Positions 28,907-38,200 of a DNA stretch of 42,130 nucleotides are shown here, piece after piece; the first letter of the stretch is position 1, and each line of letters starts with the position of its first letter. A model generated the notes under the pieces. That model searched no databases and was not told the DNA's origin. It saw only the letters and a list, made by a program, of their open reading frames with translations. The stretch comes from an uncultured Selenomonadales bacterium (GTDB taxonomy: Bacteria; Bacillota; Negativicutes; Acidaminococcales; Acidaminococcaceae), in the NCBI GenBank assembly GCA_900314855.1, contig OMWZ01000015.1:1-42130 (forward strand), in the 5' to 3' direction. The translations under genes were made by a program, and so were the position numbers.

Positions 28907-31900
28907 ATGATTGAGACATTTATTAAACGGCCTGTCTTCACTACCATGTTCATCCTTGTCCTGGTCGTGTTCGGCATCCGGTCGTATCCCGCGCTGGGCA
29001 TCGATCTCTATCCTGACATCGACCTGCCCCTCGTCGGCGTGACCGTCACTTATGAAGGGACGGCGCCGGAAGAGATGGAGACCCTTGTCACGAAGCCGAT
29101 TGAAAACCGCGTCAGCCAGGTTTCGGGCATCAAGACGATTTCTTCGACGATTCGCGAGGGCTATTCCCAGACGGTCCTGGAATTTGAAATCGGCACGGAT
29201 CCGCGCCAGATGGCGAGTGAAGTCCGTGAAAAGGTGGCCGGCGTCCGCAAACGCCTGCCTGATGACATCGACGAACCGGTCGTACAGCGATTCGACATGG
29301 CGTCCATGCCGATTGCCACGTACAGCTTTTCCTCGTCGACGCGCAGTCCCGGCGAAATCCGCCGTCTCCTGCAGGATGTGGTCATCGATGATCTGCAGAT
29401 GCTGGACGGCGTGGCCGACGTGTCTGTGTTCGGTGCCTCGGACCGGGCCATCAAGGTCCACGTCCTGCCGGAAAAACTGGCCCAGTACGGGATTGCCATG
29501 CAGACGGTCCTGAATCGCGTCAACAGCGCCAACATCAACACACCGGGCGGCAAGATCCGCGGTACGGACAACACGATTACGATCCGTACCATGGGCAAGA
29601 TGAACACGCTGGACGATTTCCGGCAGATTGCCGTGGCCAGCCGCAACGGCAAACCGATTCTCCTGACGGACGTGGCGGACGTGGTCGACGATTGGGAAGA
29701 CGCGGAAAACTTTTCCCGTACGAACGGCGTACCTTCCGTCACCCTGGCAATCCGCAAGCAGTCGCGGACGAACACGGTCCAGGTCGTCGACGCCGTCAAC
29801 CAGCGGCTCCAGACAATCCTGAAGCAGGACTTGCCGCCGGATATCCGCATGGATATCGTCATGGACCAGTCGCGCTACATCCGCGAGAACGTGGCCGATG
29901 TATGGAATACCATCCTTTTCGGCGGTTTTTTGGCTCTGTTCATCACGTATCTGTTCCTGGGCGACATCCGCGCCACCATCATCGGCGGACTCGCCATTCC
30001 TACGTCGATCGTGGCGACCTTCTACCTGATGAAGGTTATGGGTTTCACGCTGAACAACATGTCCCTGATGGGACTGTCCCTGGCCGTGGGTTTCCTGATC
30101 GACGACGCCATTGTGCTTGTGGAAAATGTGTTCCACCATCTGGAGCTGGGGAAGGATCCTTTCCGGGCGTCGGCGGACGCGACGAAAGAATTGGTCCTGG
30201 CCATCCTAGCGACGTCCCTGTCTCTGCTGGCGGTCTTTGTTCCTATTGGCAGCATGGGGGAAATCGTCGGACAGTATTTCAAACAGTTCGGGCTGACCGT
30301 GGCCTTCGCCCTGATTTTCTCGACATTGTCGGCGTTCACCCTGACGCCGATGGTTTCTGCCCACTGGCTGCGGGCGCAGGACAGGGACCGTCATTCCTCC
30401 CTCCGGCCGGCCTGGCTCTCGTCCTTCCTTGACCGATTTGAGCGTTGGTTCCAATATATCCGCACCCTGTACGGACAAATCATGGCGTATGCCGTGCAGC
30501 GGCCGTGGCGAATCATCGGCGGCGCGCTCCTGCTCCTGTTCCTGAACCTGGGGCTCCTGCCGTTCCTTGGGACGGAACTGCAGCCTGTCTACGATTCGGG
30601 CGAATTCCGGGTGAATATGAAGGCTCCGGCCGGCATCGGCCTGGATCAGATGGAGCGGTGGTCCCGCCCGCTGGAAGATATGATTGCCAAGCTTCCGGAA
30701 GTGACCGTGGAGGCCATGCACCTCGGCGGCACCCGCACGCCCGTCAATGAGGGAACCATCAATGTGAAGCTGAAACCGCAGGAAGAGCGGAAGCGGGGTA
30801 TGCTGGACATCATGGCGGAGCTGCGCAGGGATTTCCGGGATGTGGGAGACATGCAGGTATCGGTTGTTACCAACCAGGGCGGGCGCGGCGATCCCCGGCC
30901 GGTCCAGTTGGGCCTGCGCGGCAGCGACATCCGGAAATTGTCGGGTTATGCGGAAGCGCTGGCGGATAAAATCCGCCAGGTACCCGGTGCGACGGACGTC
31001 GAAGTCATTGGCGTCGCCCCGGAACCGGAAATCATCGTTCGCCTGGACCAGAAGAAGGCTGCCCAGCTCGGCCTGGACAATACGACTGTGGGAAACGTGG
31101 TCAAGTATGCCTTCCAGGGCAAGAGTACGGGCAACTCCTATACCATTGGCAACAACGACTATGACATTATCGTGCAGATGGAGCGGGGAGACCGGCGCAG
31201 TCTCCAGGATGTGGAAAATCTGAAAGTATCCGCCGCGGATGGCACCTACGTGCGCCTCGGCGATATTGCTGACGTGCGCCTGGGCAGCGGTCCGACCCGT
31301 ATCGACCGGGAAGGGCGGCAGCGGCAGATTGCCGTCTACGCCAATACGACGGGGATTTCGCCGGGCGAACTGCTCGATACTATCCAGACGAAACTTATTC
31401 CGGATCTTAACATGGAAGTGGGGTACCGGTATAAGCTGATCGGCGACTCGGATATGATGAGCCGCGTGCGTCGGGAAATCGTGATTGCCGTTGTCATGGC
31501 CATTATCCTGATCTACATGGTTCTGGCAGCGGAGTTCGAAAGCTTTTCCCAGCCCCTGGTCATTATGATGAGCCTGCCCTTTGCCATTATTGGCGCTGTC
31601 CTGGGACTCCTGGTGGCGAACCAGACGGCGAACATGATGTCCCTTATCGGCTTTACGATGCTGCTGGGGCTGGTCACAAAGAACGCCATTCTCCTAGTCG
31701 ATTACGCCAATCAGGCGCGGGCACGGGGCTTGTCTATCCAGGACGCGGTCCTCGAAGCCTGTTCCTTGCGGCTTCGCCCCATCTTCATGACCACCTTCTC
31801 GACGCTGCTGGGGATGCTGCCGGTGGCGCTGGGTCTGGGGGCTGGCGCGGAGCTGCGCCAGTCCATGGGCGTCGTCCTTATCGGGGGCTTGACGACATCG

Positions 31901-31999
31901 ACCCTGTTGACCCTCGTCGTCGTCCCCTTGATCTATCTGTTGAGCGAACGCTGGCTGGCAGCCCGGAAAGCCTGCAGGGAAGCGGGGCATGGGGCCTGA
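28907..31999 (+). CDS. RND efflux transporter (AcrB/HAE-type)
   Basis: Inner-membrane proton antiporter of 1030 aa, the normal length. It has the typical N-terminus FIKRPVFTTMFILVLVVFGIRSYPALGIDLYPDIDLP, twelve membrane segments in two halves, two large periplasmic loops, and the proton-relay pair D399-D400 in LAVGFLIDDAIVLVENV. It exports small hydrophobic compounds such as drugs or bile salts; the substrate cannot be read from sequence. Its presence implies an outer membrane, which places this Firmicute among diderm lineages. Confidence 0.95.
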   Translation: MIETFIKRPVFTTMFILVLVVFGIRSYPALGIDLYPDIDLPLVGVTVTYEGTAPEEMETLVTKPIENRVSQVSGIKTISSTIREGYSQTVLEFEIGTDPRQMASEVREKVAGVRKRLPDDIDEPVVQRFDMASMPIATYSFSSSTRSPGEIRRLLQDVVIDDLQMLDGVADVSVFGASDRAIKVHVLPEKLAQYGIAMQTVLNRVNSANINTPGGKIRGTDNTITIRTMGKMNTLDDFRQIAVASRNGKPILLTDVADVVDDWEDAENFSRTNGVPSVTLAIRKQSRTNTVQVVDAVNQRLQTILKQDLPPDIRMDIVMDQSRYIRENVADVWNTILFGGFLALFITYLFLGDIRATIIGGLAIPTSIVATFYLMKVMGFTLNNMSLMGLSLAVGFLIDDAIVLVENVFHHLELGKDPFRASADATKELVLAILATSLSLLAVFVPIGSMGEIVGQYFKQFGLTVAFALIFSTLSAFTLTPMVSAHWLRAQDRDRHSSLRPAWLSSFLDRFERWFQYIRTLYGQIMAYAVQRPWRIIGGALLLLFLNLGLLPFLGTELQPVYDSGEFRVNMKAPAGIGLDQMERWSRPLEDMIAKLPEVTVEAMHLGGTRTPVNEGTINVKLKPQEERKRGMLDIMAELRRDFRDVGDMQVSVVTNQGGRGDPRPVQLGLRGSDIRKLSGYAEALADKIRQVPGATDVEVIGVAPEPEIIVRLDQKKAAQLGLDNTTVGNVVKYAFQGKSTGNSYTIGNNDYDIIVQMERGDRRSLQDVENLKVSAADGTYVRLGDIADVRLGSGPTRIDREGRQRQIAVYANTTGISPGELLDTIQTKLIPDLNMEVGYRYKLIGDSDMMSRVRREIVIAVVMAIILIYMVLAAEFESFSQPLVIMMSLPFAIIGAVLGLLVANQTANMMSLIGFTMLLGLVTKNAILLVDYANQARARGLSIQDAVLEACSLRLRPIFMTTFSTLLGMLPVALGLGAGAELRQSMGVVLIGGLTTSTLLTLVVVPLIYLLSERWLAARKACREAGHGA

Positions 32000-32029
32000 C
32001 CCCGTCGCCAGAAAGGAAGTTTCCGTTTG

Positions 32030-32785
32030 ATGAGTTACGAAAGCGATGTACACACGCTCCTGTCCGAATTCAAACAAGGGAAGATGTCGGATAGCGGGCT
32101 ATTGGAAAAGTTACAGGAGTTGAATGTGACCGACTTGGGCTTTGCCAAGCTGGACCATAACCGCAGCCTGCGGCAGGGGTTCCCGGAAGTCGTGTACTGT
32201 GAGGGCAAGTCCCTGCGACAGGCGCGGGAGATCCTTCGCGTCCTGGCGGCCCGCCATGACAATATCCTGGGAACGAGGGCCAGCCGCGAGCTGTACGACC
32301 TGGTCCGGGAGGATCTGCCCGATGTGGTCTACCACGAGGAAGCGCGCCTCCTTGTCCTGGAGCGCAGTCCCCTGCCGAAAGACGAGACGCACGTCGTTGC
32401 CGTCGTCGCTGCCGGGACCAGCGATTTCCCCGTGGCGGAGGAGGCAGCCTTGACGACCGAACTGATGGGTAACCGCGTGACCCGCGTCTATGACGTGGGC
32501 GTAGCCGGAATCCACCGCCTGTTGGGCAAACTCGACATCATCCGGAAGGCCAACGTCGTCGTCGTGGTGGCCGGCATGGAAGGAGCCTTGGCGAGCGTCG
32601 TCGGCGGCCTTGTGGACAAACCCATTATCGCCGTGCCGACGAGTGTAGGCTACGGGGCGAATTTCCACGGCCTGGCAGCTCTCCTGGGCATGCTGAACAG
32701 TTGCAGCGCCGGCGTAGCCGTTGTCAATATCGACAACGGCTTCGGCGCCGGGCGGCTGGCCAGCACGATCAACCACCTGCGCTGA
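32030..32785 (+). CDS. larB: Nickel-pincer cofactor biosynthesis protein LarB
   Basis: Protein of 251 aa of the LarB family (PurE-like C-terminal domain: AAGTSDFPVAEEAALTTELMGN, GMEGALASVVGGL, VPTSVGYG). LarB carboxylates nicotinic acid adenine dinucleotide and hydrolyses its phosphoanhydride, the first step toward the nickel-pincer nucleotide used by lactate racemase and related enzymes. ATG 32030 is preferred (GAAAGGAAG at 32011-32019); TTG 32027 is alternative. larC follows. LarE and LarA are not in the window. Confidence 0.95.
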   Translation: MSYESDVHTLLSEFKQGKMSDSGLLEKLQELNVTDLGFAKLDHNRSLRQGFPEVVYCEGKSLRQAREILRVLAARHDNILGTRASRELYDLVREDLPDVVYHEEARLLVLERSPLPKDETHVVAVVAAGTSDFPVAEEAALTTELMGNRVTRVYDVGVAGIHRLLGKLDIIRKANVVVVVAGMEGALASVVGGLVDKPIIAVPTSVGYGANFHGLAALLGMLNSCSAGVAVVNIDNGFGAGRLASTINHLR

Positions 32786-32887
32786 CCGGCTCGTGCCGGC
32801 AGATACGCCAAGGCCAGGACAACCGGGCCCGGGCGAAATGTGCGCTGCCGGGCCGGGAGAGAACCTACAAAAAGGAGAACGACAAAG

Positions 32888-34186
32888 ATGAAAGCATTGT
32901 ATGCAGAACCGTTTGCCGGAATCAGCGGCAACATGCTGTTAGGCGCCCTGATAGACGCAGGCGTGCCTTTTTCCTATCTGGAAGCGGAGTTTGCCAAGCT
33001 TCCCCTGGGGGAATATACGCTGGTGCATCGCTCCGTGAACAAGAGTGGAATCCAGGCCACCTATTTCGACGTGGACCTGCCGGAGTACCATGAGCATCCT
33101 CACGACGAACACCATCATGAGGAGCATCCTCATGACGGCGAGCACCATCATGAGGAACACCATCATGACGGCGAGCATCATCATGACGAGGAACACATCC
33201 ATCATCACGCGCACCGCAATTTACAGGACATCGAAGCAATCCTGGACCATTCGGAGCTCGACGCGGAAGTCATTGCCAAGGCGAAGGACGTGTTCCTGGA
33301 AATCGCCAAGGCGGAGGCGAAGGTCCACGGGACCACGGTCGAAAAAATCCATTTCCATGAAGTGGGTGCCATCGATACGATTCTTGACGTCGTGGGCAAC
33401 ATCCTAGCCCTGCGCTACTTAAAAATTGAAAAGATCTTCACGGCACCGGTCTGCACGGGGTACGGTTTCGTTTCGTGCGCCCATGGCATGATGCCGGTTC
33501 CGGCACCGGCCACGGCGGAGCTGCTGGCAGGAATGCCGCAGTATCGGGGGACGGTGGACCGGGAAATGACGACCCCAACGGGGGCGGCGCTTCTGAAGGT
33601 CCTGGCAAAGCCTGTCCACGACACCCCCAAGGGATTCGTGGACAAGGTCATCGGGTACGGTGCCGGCACGTGGGATGTGGCCATTCCCAATGTACTGCGC
33701 GTCCATATCGGCGAACTGTCGGCCCTGACGCAGGAAGACGGGCAGCCGGCCAAAGCCATGCTGATCCTGGAATGCAACATCGACGACATGAACCCCCAAA
33801 TCCTGCCGTATGTCCTGGAAAAACTCCTCGCTGCCGGGGCTGCCGACGCGTGGCTTCAGCCGATCCTCATGAAGAAAGGGCGTCCGGGGCAGATGTTCCA
33901 GGTTCTCTGCCAGCCGGCCCAGCGGGACGAACTGACGCAGATCCTGTTCCGCGAAACGTCGACCCTCGGCGTCCGGTGCTACTTTGTCCAGCGGACGGCC
34001 CTAGAACGGCGGTGGGAAATGGTACAGACCGAGTGGGGGCCGGTTCGCGTCAAAGTGGGTATCTTGGATGGGGCTGTCGTGAACGCCGTGCCGGAATTTG
34101 AAGATTGCCGCGCGTTGGCGGAGCAGTCGGGACAGCCCTTGAAGGTTATTGAGTACGCGGCCTTGCAGGCTGTCAAAAAGGTGTGA
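32888..34186 (+). CDS. larC: Nickel-pincer cofactor biosynthesis protein LarC
   Basis: Protein of 432 aa that inserts nickel into the pincer nucleotide (CTP-dependent). The N-terminus YAEPFAGISGNMLLGALIDAG is a family signature; IHFHEVGAIDTILDVVGN and NIDDMNPQILPYVLEKLLAAGA are further conserved segments. A His-rich stretch at 68-109 holds 22 His among 42 residues, presumably storing or delivering Ni2+. It is one continuous frame, unlike the frameshift-dependent larC1/larC2 of Lactobacillus plantarum. ATG 32888 follows AAAGGAG. The in-frame extension upstream was rejected because it lacks an RBS and precedes the conserved N-terminus. Confidence 0.96.
   Translation: MKALYAEPFAGISGNMLLGALIDAGVPFSYLEAEFAKLPLGEYTLVHRSVNKSGIQATYFDVDLPEYHEHPHDEHHHEEHPHDGEHHHEEHHHDGEHHHDEEHIHHHAHRNLQDIEAILDHSELDAEVIAKAKDVFLEIAKAEAKVHGTTVEKIHFHEVGAIDTILDVVGNILALRYLKIEKIFTAPVCTGYGFVSCAHGMMPVPAPATAELLAGMPQYRGTVDREMTTPTGAALLKVLAKPVHDTPKGFVDKVIGYGAGTWDVAIPNVLRVHIGELSALTQEDGQPAKAMLILECNIDDMNPQILPYVLEKLLAAGAADAWLQPILMKKGRPGQMFQVLCQPAQRDELTQILFRETSTLGVRCYFVQRTALERRWEMVQTEWGPVRVKVGILDGAVVNAVPEFEDCRALAEQSGQPLKVIEYAALQAVKKV
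33089..33214 (+). repeat. Degenerate CAT/CAC-GAG repeat encoding the LarC His-rich segment
   Basis: Imperfect tandem units such as CATGACGGCGAGCACCATCA recur, encoding EHPHDEHHH, EHPHDGEHHH and EHHHDGEHHH. The repetition suggests growth by slippage or unequal exchange; the copy number probably varies between strains. Confidence 0.8.
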
Positions 34187-34187
34187 G

Positions 34188-35186
34188 ATGGAGTTTACGG
34201 AACTCGTGCGGCATCTCGTGACGGTTTTCTCTTCCCTGGGAGCCGTGACGACGAAGAAAATCAATTACGGAATGCAAATAGCTTTGACAGACCGTGACAA
34301 AAAAGTTACACTAAATGTGTACAATGGCAGAAAAGGTGTAAAATACGTCTGGGGTGGGGGCGAAACCTCGCTGCGCGCCCGGGCGGAAGCCCTGGCGGCG
34401 GAAACCTTCGGGGCTGCTGTGGCGCCTTTGCCCCGTGCGTCCACAAGAGCGGGAAATCTGGATCGGACGCCCCCGCAGGGAAATCCACTGGCGCTGTCCG
34501 GCGGCCTGCCGGGCATCCTGCTCCGCGGCGTCCCGGCCTATGAGGGAATCTGGATGGGCAGTGACGAGTCGGGCAAGGGGGACTATCTGGGTCCGCTGGC
34601 CGTTGCCGCCGTGGCGCTGGATGAAGCGTCTGCCAAGGCCCTGATAGCGGCTGGCGTCCGGGATTGCAAGGCGTTGGGCGATGCCCGGATCCGTGCCCTG
34701 GCGCCAGTCATCCGCGCGAAGGCCAGGGCTTGTACGGTCCAGGTACTCCTGCCGGACCAGTATAATGACGTCTACGGAAAATACCGGGCGCAAGGGAAAA
34801 CCTTGAATGTCCTGTTGATGCAGGCCCACGCCAATGTATTGGAGGAAACGGCCCATCGGGACCCGGCCTGCCGGCTGGCCCTGATCGACCAATTTATGGA
34901 ATCCGGAAACATTCTCCGTTTTATGCGGGCTGCCTGTCCCGCGGTAACGGTCTACTGCCGGCCGCGGGCGGAAGCGGATATTGCCGTTGCCGCAGCCAGT
35001 GTGCTGGCCCGGGCCGCCTTTTTGGAGGGCATGGACCGCCTGGCGGCGGAAGCCGGACTGGCGGAGCTTCCCAAGGGAGGCGGCAGCGCGGCTACCGACG
35101 CGGCGCGCCGGTTGGTGCAGCGCCTCGGCCGCGAAGCCCTTCCTCATTTTGCCAAGCTTCATTTTGCCAATACGATGAAAGTCTGA
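34188..35186 (+). CDS. rnhC: Ribonuclease HIII
   Basis: Protein of 332 aa that cleaves RNA in RNA-DNA hybrids. An N-terminal TBP-like substrate-binding domain (about 1-90) precedes a type 2 RNase H domain with MGSDESGKGDYLGPL (the first two acidic residues), LIDQFM and EADIAVAAASVLARA. ATG 34188 begins one base after the larC stop. RNase HIII is typical of Firmicutes and usually coexists with RnhB. The family length is about 300 aa; the extra residues lie in the linker at about 90-120. Confidence 0.93.
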   Translation: MEFTELVRHLVTVFSSLGAVTTKKINYGMQIALTDRDKKVTLNVYNGRKGVKYVWGGGETSLRARAEALAAETFGAAVAPLPRASTRAGNLDRTPPQGNPLALSGGLPGILLRGVPAYEGIWMGSDESGKGDYLGPLAVAAVALDEASAKALIAAGVRDCKALGDARIRALAPVIRAKARACTVQVLLPDQYNDVYGKYRAQGKTLNVLLMQAHANVLEETAHRDPACRLALIDQFMESGNILRFMRAACPAVTVYCRPRAEADIAVAAASVLARAAFLEGMDRLAAEAGLAELPKGGGSAATDAARRLVQRLGREALPHFAKLHFANTMKV

Positions 35187-35204
35187 TACCTTGGTGGGTG
35201 CGTA

Positions 35205-36299
35205 ATGCATAATAAGCTATTTAAACGGATTGCGCTGCTGTTCGTGCTGGTGATCCTCATCTCGGCGGCAGTCATCTACTTCACGTTCGACATGCGGGCT
35301 TTGCGGTACCTGAGCCTGTTCTCCCCGGAGAACGTGCTCCTGGCACTGGGATCCTTGGCGCTCGGCCTCTTCTTTGACGGGACGAGGCTGATCACGCTGG
35401 CGAAGGTGACGGATGAAAAATTGGGCGTTTGGGACGTCGTCAAAGTGGTCCTGAGCAACTATTTCCTGGCCCTGGTGACGCCCGGCGCCACAGGTGGCGC
35501 CATTGCGCAGATCCTCTTCATGCGGAAGGCCGGCGTACCCGTGACACGGTCGACGGTCATCATCCTCGTGCGGACCCTGATGTCCATTGTGTTCCTGATT
35601 CTCATGCTGCCTTTCTTCATGAGCATCGACGAAGGCATCACCATGTGGGTACCCATGCCGCTGATTACGGCGGTGTGCGTCCTTTTTTTGGCCTTGCCGC
35701 TGGCGGCCATCTTCCTGATGCACACGGATTACCCGGAACGCATCATTTACAGCGCGTCGCGGCATATCAGCCACGAACGGCGCCGCCAGGCCTTCCGGGC
35801 CTATCACGATTTCCGGCACGCCGTCTATATCATGGGCCGGCAGCCCCTGATGGTGTTCCGCGCCTTTATCGAGTCCGGCCTGAGCCTGACCTTTATCTAT
35901 ATGACTGTGCCCTGTTACTTTATGGCCCTCAATTTTCCCTTCGATTGGGTCTTGACCATGGGGCGCATGTATTTGTTGAACCTGGTCCTGTATTTTACCC
36001 CGACACCGGGCGGCAGCGGCGTAGCCGAAGCGGGGTTCGTCGTCCTCTTTTCCAAAATCGTGCCCAGTGGTACGGTCGGGATCCTGGCCGTCCTGTGGCG
36101 CTTTACGGCGGAGTACATCCCCTTTATGCTGGGCGCCGTCATCACGTTGCGCGCCTTCGGGTACAACGTCTTGTCTCTCGCCGAAACGCATATGCGGAAA
36201 GAAGCGTTGAAAAACCAAGCTGTGGAAAATCAGTCCCTGCACCGGCTGCATAAAACGGAAGAAGGGGAGCCCCTGCCCAGGGAGACGAAGGAACCCTGA
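35205..36299 (+). CDS. LPG-synthase/UPF0104-type multi-pass membrane protein
   Basis: Inner-membrane protein of 364 aa with about eight hydrophobic segments. The motif FTPTPGGSGVAEAGF is the hallmark of the lysylphosphatidylglycerol-synthetase transmembrane family (PF03706), which includes flippase-like and AglD-like proteins. The cytosolic aminoacyl-transferase domain of MprF is absent, so a lipid-flippase or lipid-linked sugar role is more likely than LPG synthesis. The C-terminal 35 residues are charged and hydrophilic. A PMT-type glycosyltransferase follows by 31 bases, and the two may act on the same lipid-linked substrate. Confidence 0.8.
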   Translation: MHNKLFKRIALLFVLVILISAAVIYFTFDMRALRYLSLFSPENVLLALGSLALGLFFDGTRLITLAKVTDEKLGVWDVVKVVLSNYFLALVTPGATGGAIAQILFMRKAGVPVTRSTVIILVRTLMSIVFLILMLPFFMSIDEGITMWVPMPLITAVCVLFLALPLAAIFLMHTDYPERIIYSASRHISHERRRQAFRAYHDFRHAVYIMGRQPLMVFRAFIESGLSLTFIYMTVPCYFMALNFPFDWVLTMGRMYLLNLVLYFTPTPGGSGVAEAGFVVLFSKIVPSGTVGILAVLWRFTAEYIPFMLGAVITLRAFGYNVLSLAETHMRKEALKNQAVENQSLHRLHKTEEGEPLPRETKEP

Positions 36300-36330
36300 C
36301 GGATTTTTTTTGGATTGAGGAGAGTTTTGT

Positions 36331-38124
36331 ATGAAGACCATATCCCGTATTGTCCTGCTGGTGCTGGCCGTGGTGACTTTGGCCACCCTGCTCTTCGGCA
36401 TCGGCACGATTCCTTTGCGGGATCCCTACGAAGCGGCGTACGGGGAAGTGGCCCGTGAAATGGCACAAGCCGGCAGCTATCTTTCGCCGCGACTTTTCGA
36501 TCAGTTCCTGCCTGGCGTGCCGCCGTTGAGCTATGTCCTCAGCGCCTTCTGCGTTCGGATCTTCGGCGCCACGGAATGGGCCGTGCGTCTTCCGTCAGCG
36601 CTGCTTCTGGCGGCCCTGACCGTTCTCCTCTACGCGGCCGTGACCCACACCTTCAACGAACGGGCCGGGTTCTGGTCCGGCATGGTCTTCGCCACCAGCC
36701 TGCTCACGTCGTATTTCGTCAAGACCTCCGTTACGGACAGTACCCTAGTGTTTTTCGTGACGGCGGCCTTGTTGTGTTTTATCCGGGGACATTACTGGCT
36801 ACTGTACGTGGCGGCGGCCCTCAGCGTCCTGTCCGACGGGCCGATAGCTCTCGTTTTTCCCGCGATCATTATTGGCCTGTATCTTTTGTTGTCCGGAAAG
36901 ATGTACCTTCTCGGCAGGATGCATTTTTTTCGGGGAATCCTGCTGGTTCTCGTCCTTTGCGCTCCCTGGGCTGTTTTCCAGTTCCATGTCTATGGGGCTT
37001 CCTTCGCGTCGGCCTTTTTGGCTTTCCCCGATTTCGGCATGCCGTTCCTGGCCACGCAGGCTGTCGTGGAACCGTTGTGGTTCTACCTGCCGGTCCTTTT
37101 GGGAGGAATCTTCCCCTGGACAGGCCTTTTGGTCAAATCCCTGAAAGACACGATCTGCGAAAGCGGGACGGCGGATTTGGAAAACCTCCTGTTTTTCCAC
37201 CTCTGGTGGATTTTCGTGTTCCTATTCTTCACCTTTACGGGAACCCGTGTTCTCGCGTCGCTCCTTTTGGCGTTTCCGCCGCTGGCCGTACTGATTGGCT
37301 GGAACCTGGACCGCATGCCGAGGGAGGATCGCGGCCATTATGGCGGCTGGGCCCTGGCCAGCCTGCTGGCTTTCGCCGTGGCGGCGTTTGTCTGGCTGTA
37401 CTGCTTCCGCGGCCTTCCCGCCTTGTCCTTTGTCAGCCTGATCCTGAGTGCCATGACGGTCCTGTGCGGTATGGGAATCGGGATCGCCTTGCTGGGCTAC
37501 CGCGACGCGGCCCTGGGCAAGTGGCTCCATGCGGCGGCAGGCATTCTGACGATGATTGTCGTCTATTCCTTCTTCCTGCCGCTCCTACAGGACACGTACA
37601 GCGTGCGGGCCTTGGCGAGGCAGTATGCGGCCTTGTCCCCACAGGAGGAATCCGCGTCCCTGTATGTGGAACACGATTATCGCCCTGGCGTTTCTTTTTA
37701 CGCCCAGCGTCCAGGGCAGGAATTGAATCCCAAGGACGCTGCTACCGTGCGTGGCCTGTGGCGGGACAAAGGACCGAAATATGTCATCCTCTCGCGTCAG
37801 ACGTATGAACAGTTGAAGGGTACCATCGGCGGGGAAGCGTGGCACCTGGAAGGGGAGAAGCAGGGCGTCTGCCTTTTCTCGTACCTGCCGCCTGTCCCTA
37901 TCGTCGCCGCGCCGGCCGAGCCGCGGGAGGAGGCTAATCCGGCGGCCGGCCCCACTCCCGGAACGGCCTCCAGGAACCCGAATCCGGCTGCCCCGTCGGC
38001 GTCCAGGACCAGGCCGTCGGCGCCGGAACCAACTGCCGTCCCGGCGGCGCCCAGGACCCAACCGTCGGCGCCGGGTCCGTCCGCCGCGCAGCCTGCGCCG
38101 GCCAGGACACCCAAACAGCCTTGA
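36331..38124 (+). CDS. ArnT/PMT-type (GT39-like) membrane glycosyltransferase
   Basis: Protein of 597 aa with about 12 membrane segments in the first 420 residues. The first periplasmic loop LRDPYEAAYGEVAREMAQAG has the acidic pattern of PMT/ArnT enzymes, which transfer sugars from polyprenyl phosphate to lipid A or proteins outside the cytoplasmic membrane. A periplasmic C-terminal domain (about 425-525) includes VLSRQTYEQLKG. The last ~70 residues are a low-complexity Pro/Ala/Arg/Thr tail of PSAPEP-like repeats. ATG 36331 follows GAGGAGAG. The substrate is unknown. It is the last gene before the convergent pepF. Confidence 0.82.
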   Translation: MKTISRIVLLVLAVVTLATLLFGIGTIPLRDPYEAAYGEVAREMAQAGSYLSPRLFDQFLPGVPPLSYVLSAFCVRIFGATEWAVRLPSALLLAALTVLLYAAVTHTFNERAGFWSGMVFATSLLTSYFVKTSVTDSTLVFFVTAALLCFIRGHYWLLYVAAALSVLSDGPIALVFPAIIIGLYLLLSGKMYLLGRMHFFRGILLVLVLCAPWAVFQFHVYGASFASAFLAFPDFGMPFLATQAVVEPLWFYLPVLLGGIFPWTGLLVKSLKDTICESGTADLENLLFFHLWWIFVFLFFTFTGTRVLASLLLAFPPLAVLIGWNLDRMPREDRGHYGGWALASLLAFAVAAFVWLYCFRGLPALSFVSLILSAMTVLCGMGIGIALLGYRDAALGKWLHAAAGILTMIVVYSFFLPLLQDTYSVRALARQYAALSPQEESASLYVEHDYRPGVSFYAQRPGQELNPKDAATVRGLWRDKGPKYVILSRQTYEQLKGTIGGEAWHLEGEKQGVCLFSYLPPVPIVAAPAEPREEANPAAGPTPGTASRNPNPAAPSASRTRPSAPEPTAVPAAPRTQPSAPGPSAAQPAPARTPKQP

Positions 38125-38130
38125 TATACG

Positions 38131-38185
38131 AAAAGGACATGACATCCCCGGCCAATCCCGGCAGGGGAGCATGTCCTTTTTTATT
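38131..38185. terminator. Bidirectional terminator between convergent genes
   Basis: AAAAGGACATG (38131-38141) pairs with CATGTCCTTTT (38170-38180). The inner CCCC/GGGG and GCC/GGC segments also pair. T's follow on the + strand (TTTTTTATTTC) and the A run at 38131 supplies T's on the minus strand, so it can serve both the glycosyltransferase and pepF. Confidence 0.88.
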
Positions 38186-38200
38186 TCTTGGTACCGTTGG

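Noticed and set aside
33089..33214. Short tandem repeats that could suggest a CRISPR array
   Set aside because: They are in frame in larC and encode a His-rich segment; units are degenerate and there are no spacers.
36231..36310. Possible terminator after the UPF0104 gene (GC-rich segment then eight T's)
   Set aside because: No stem of more than four or five pairs with a sensible loop precedes the T run.
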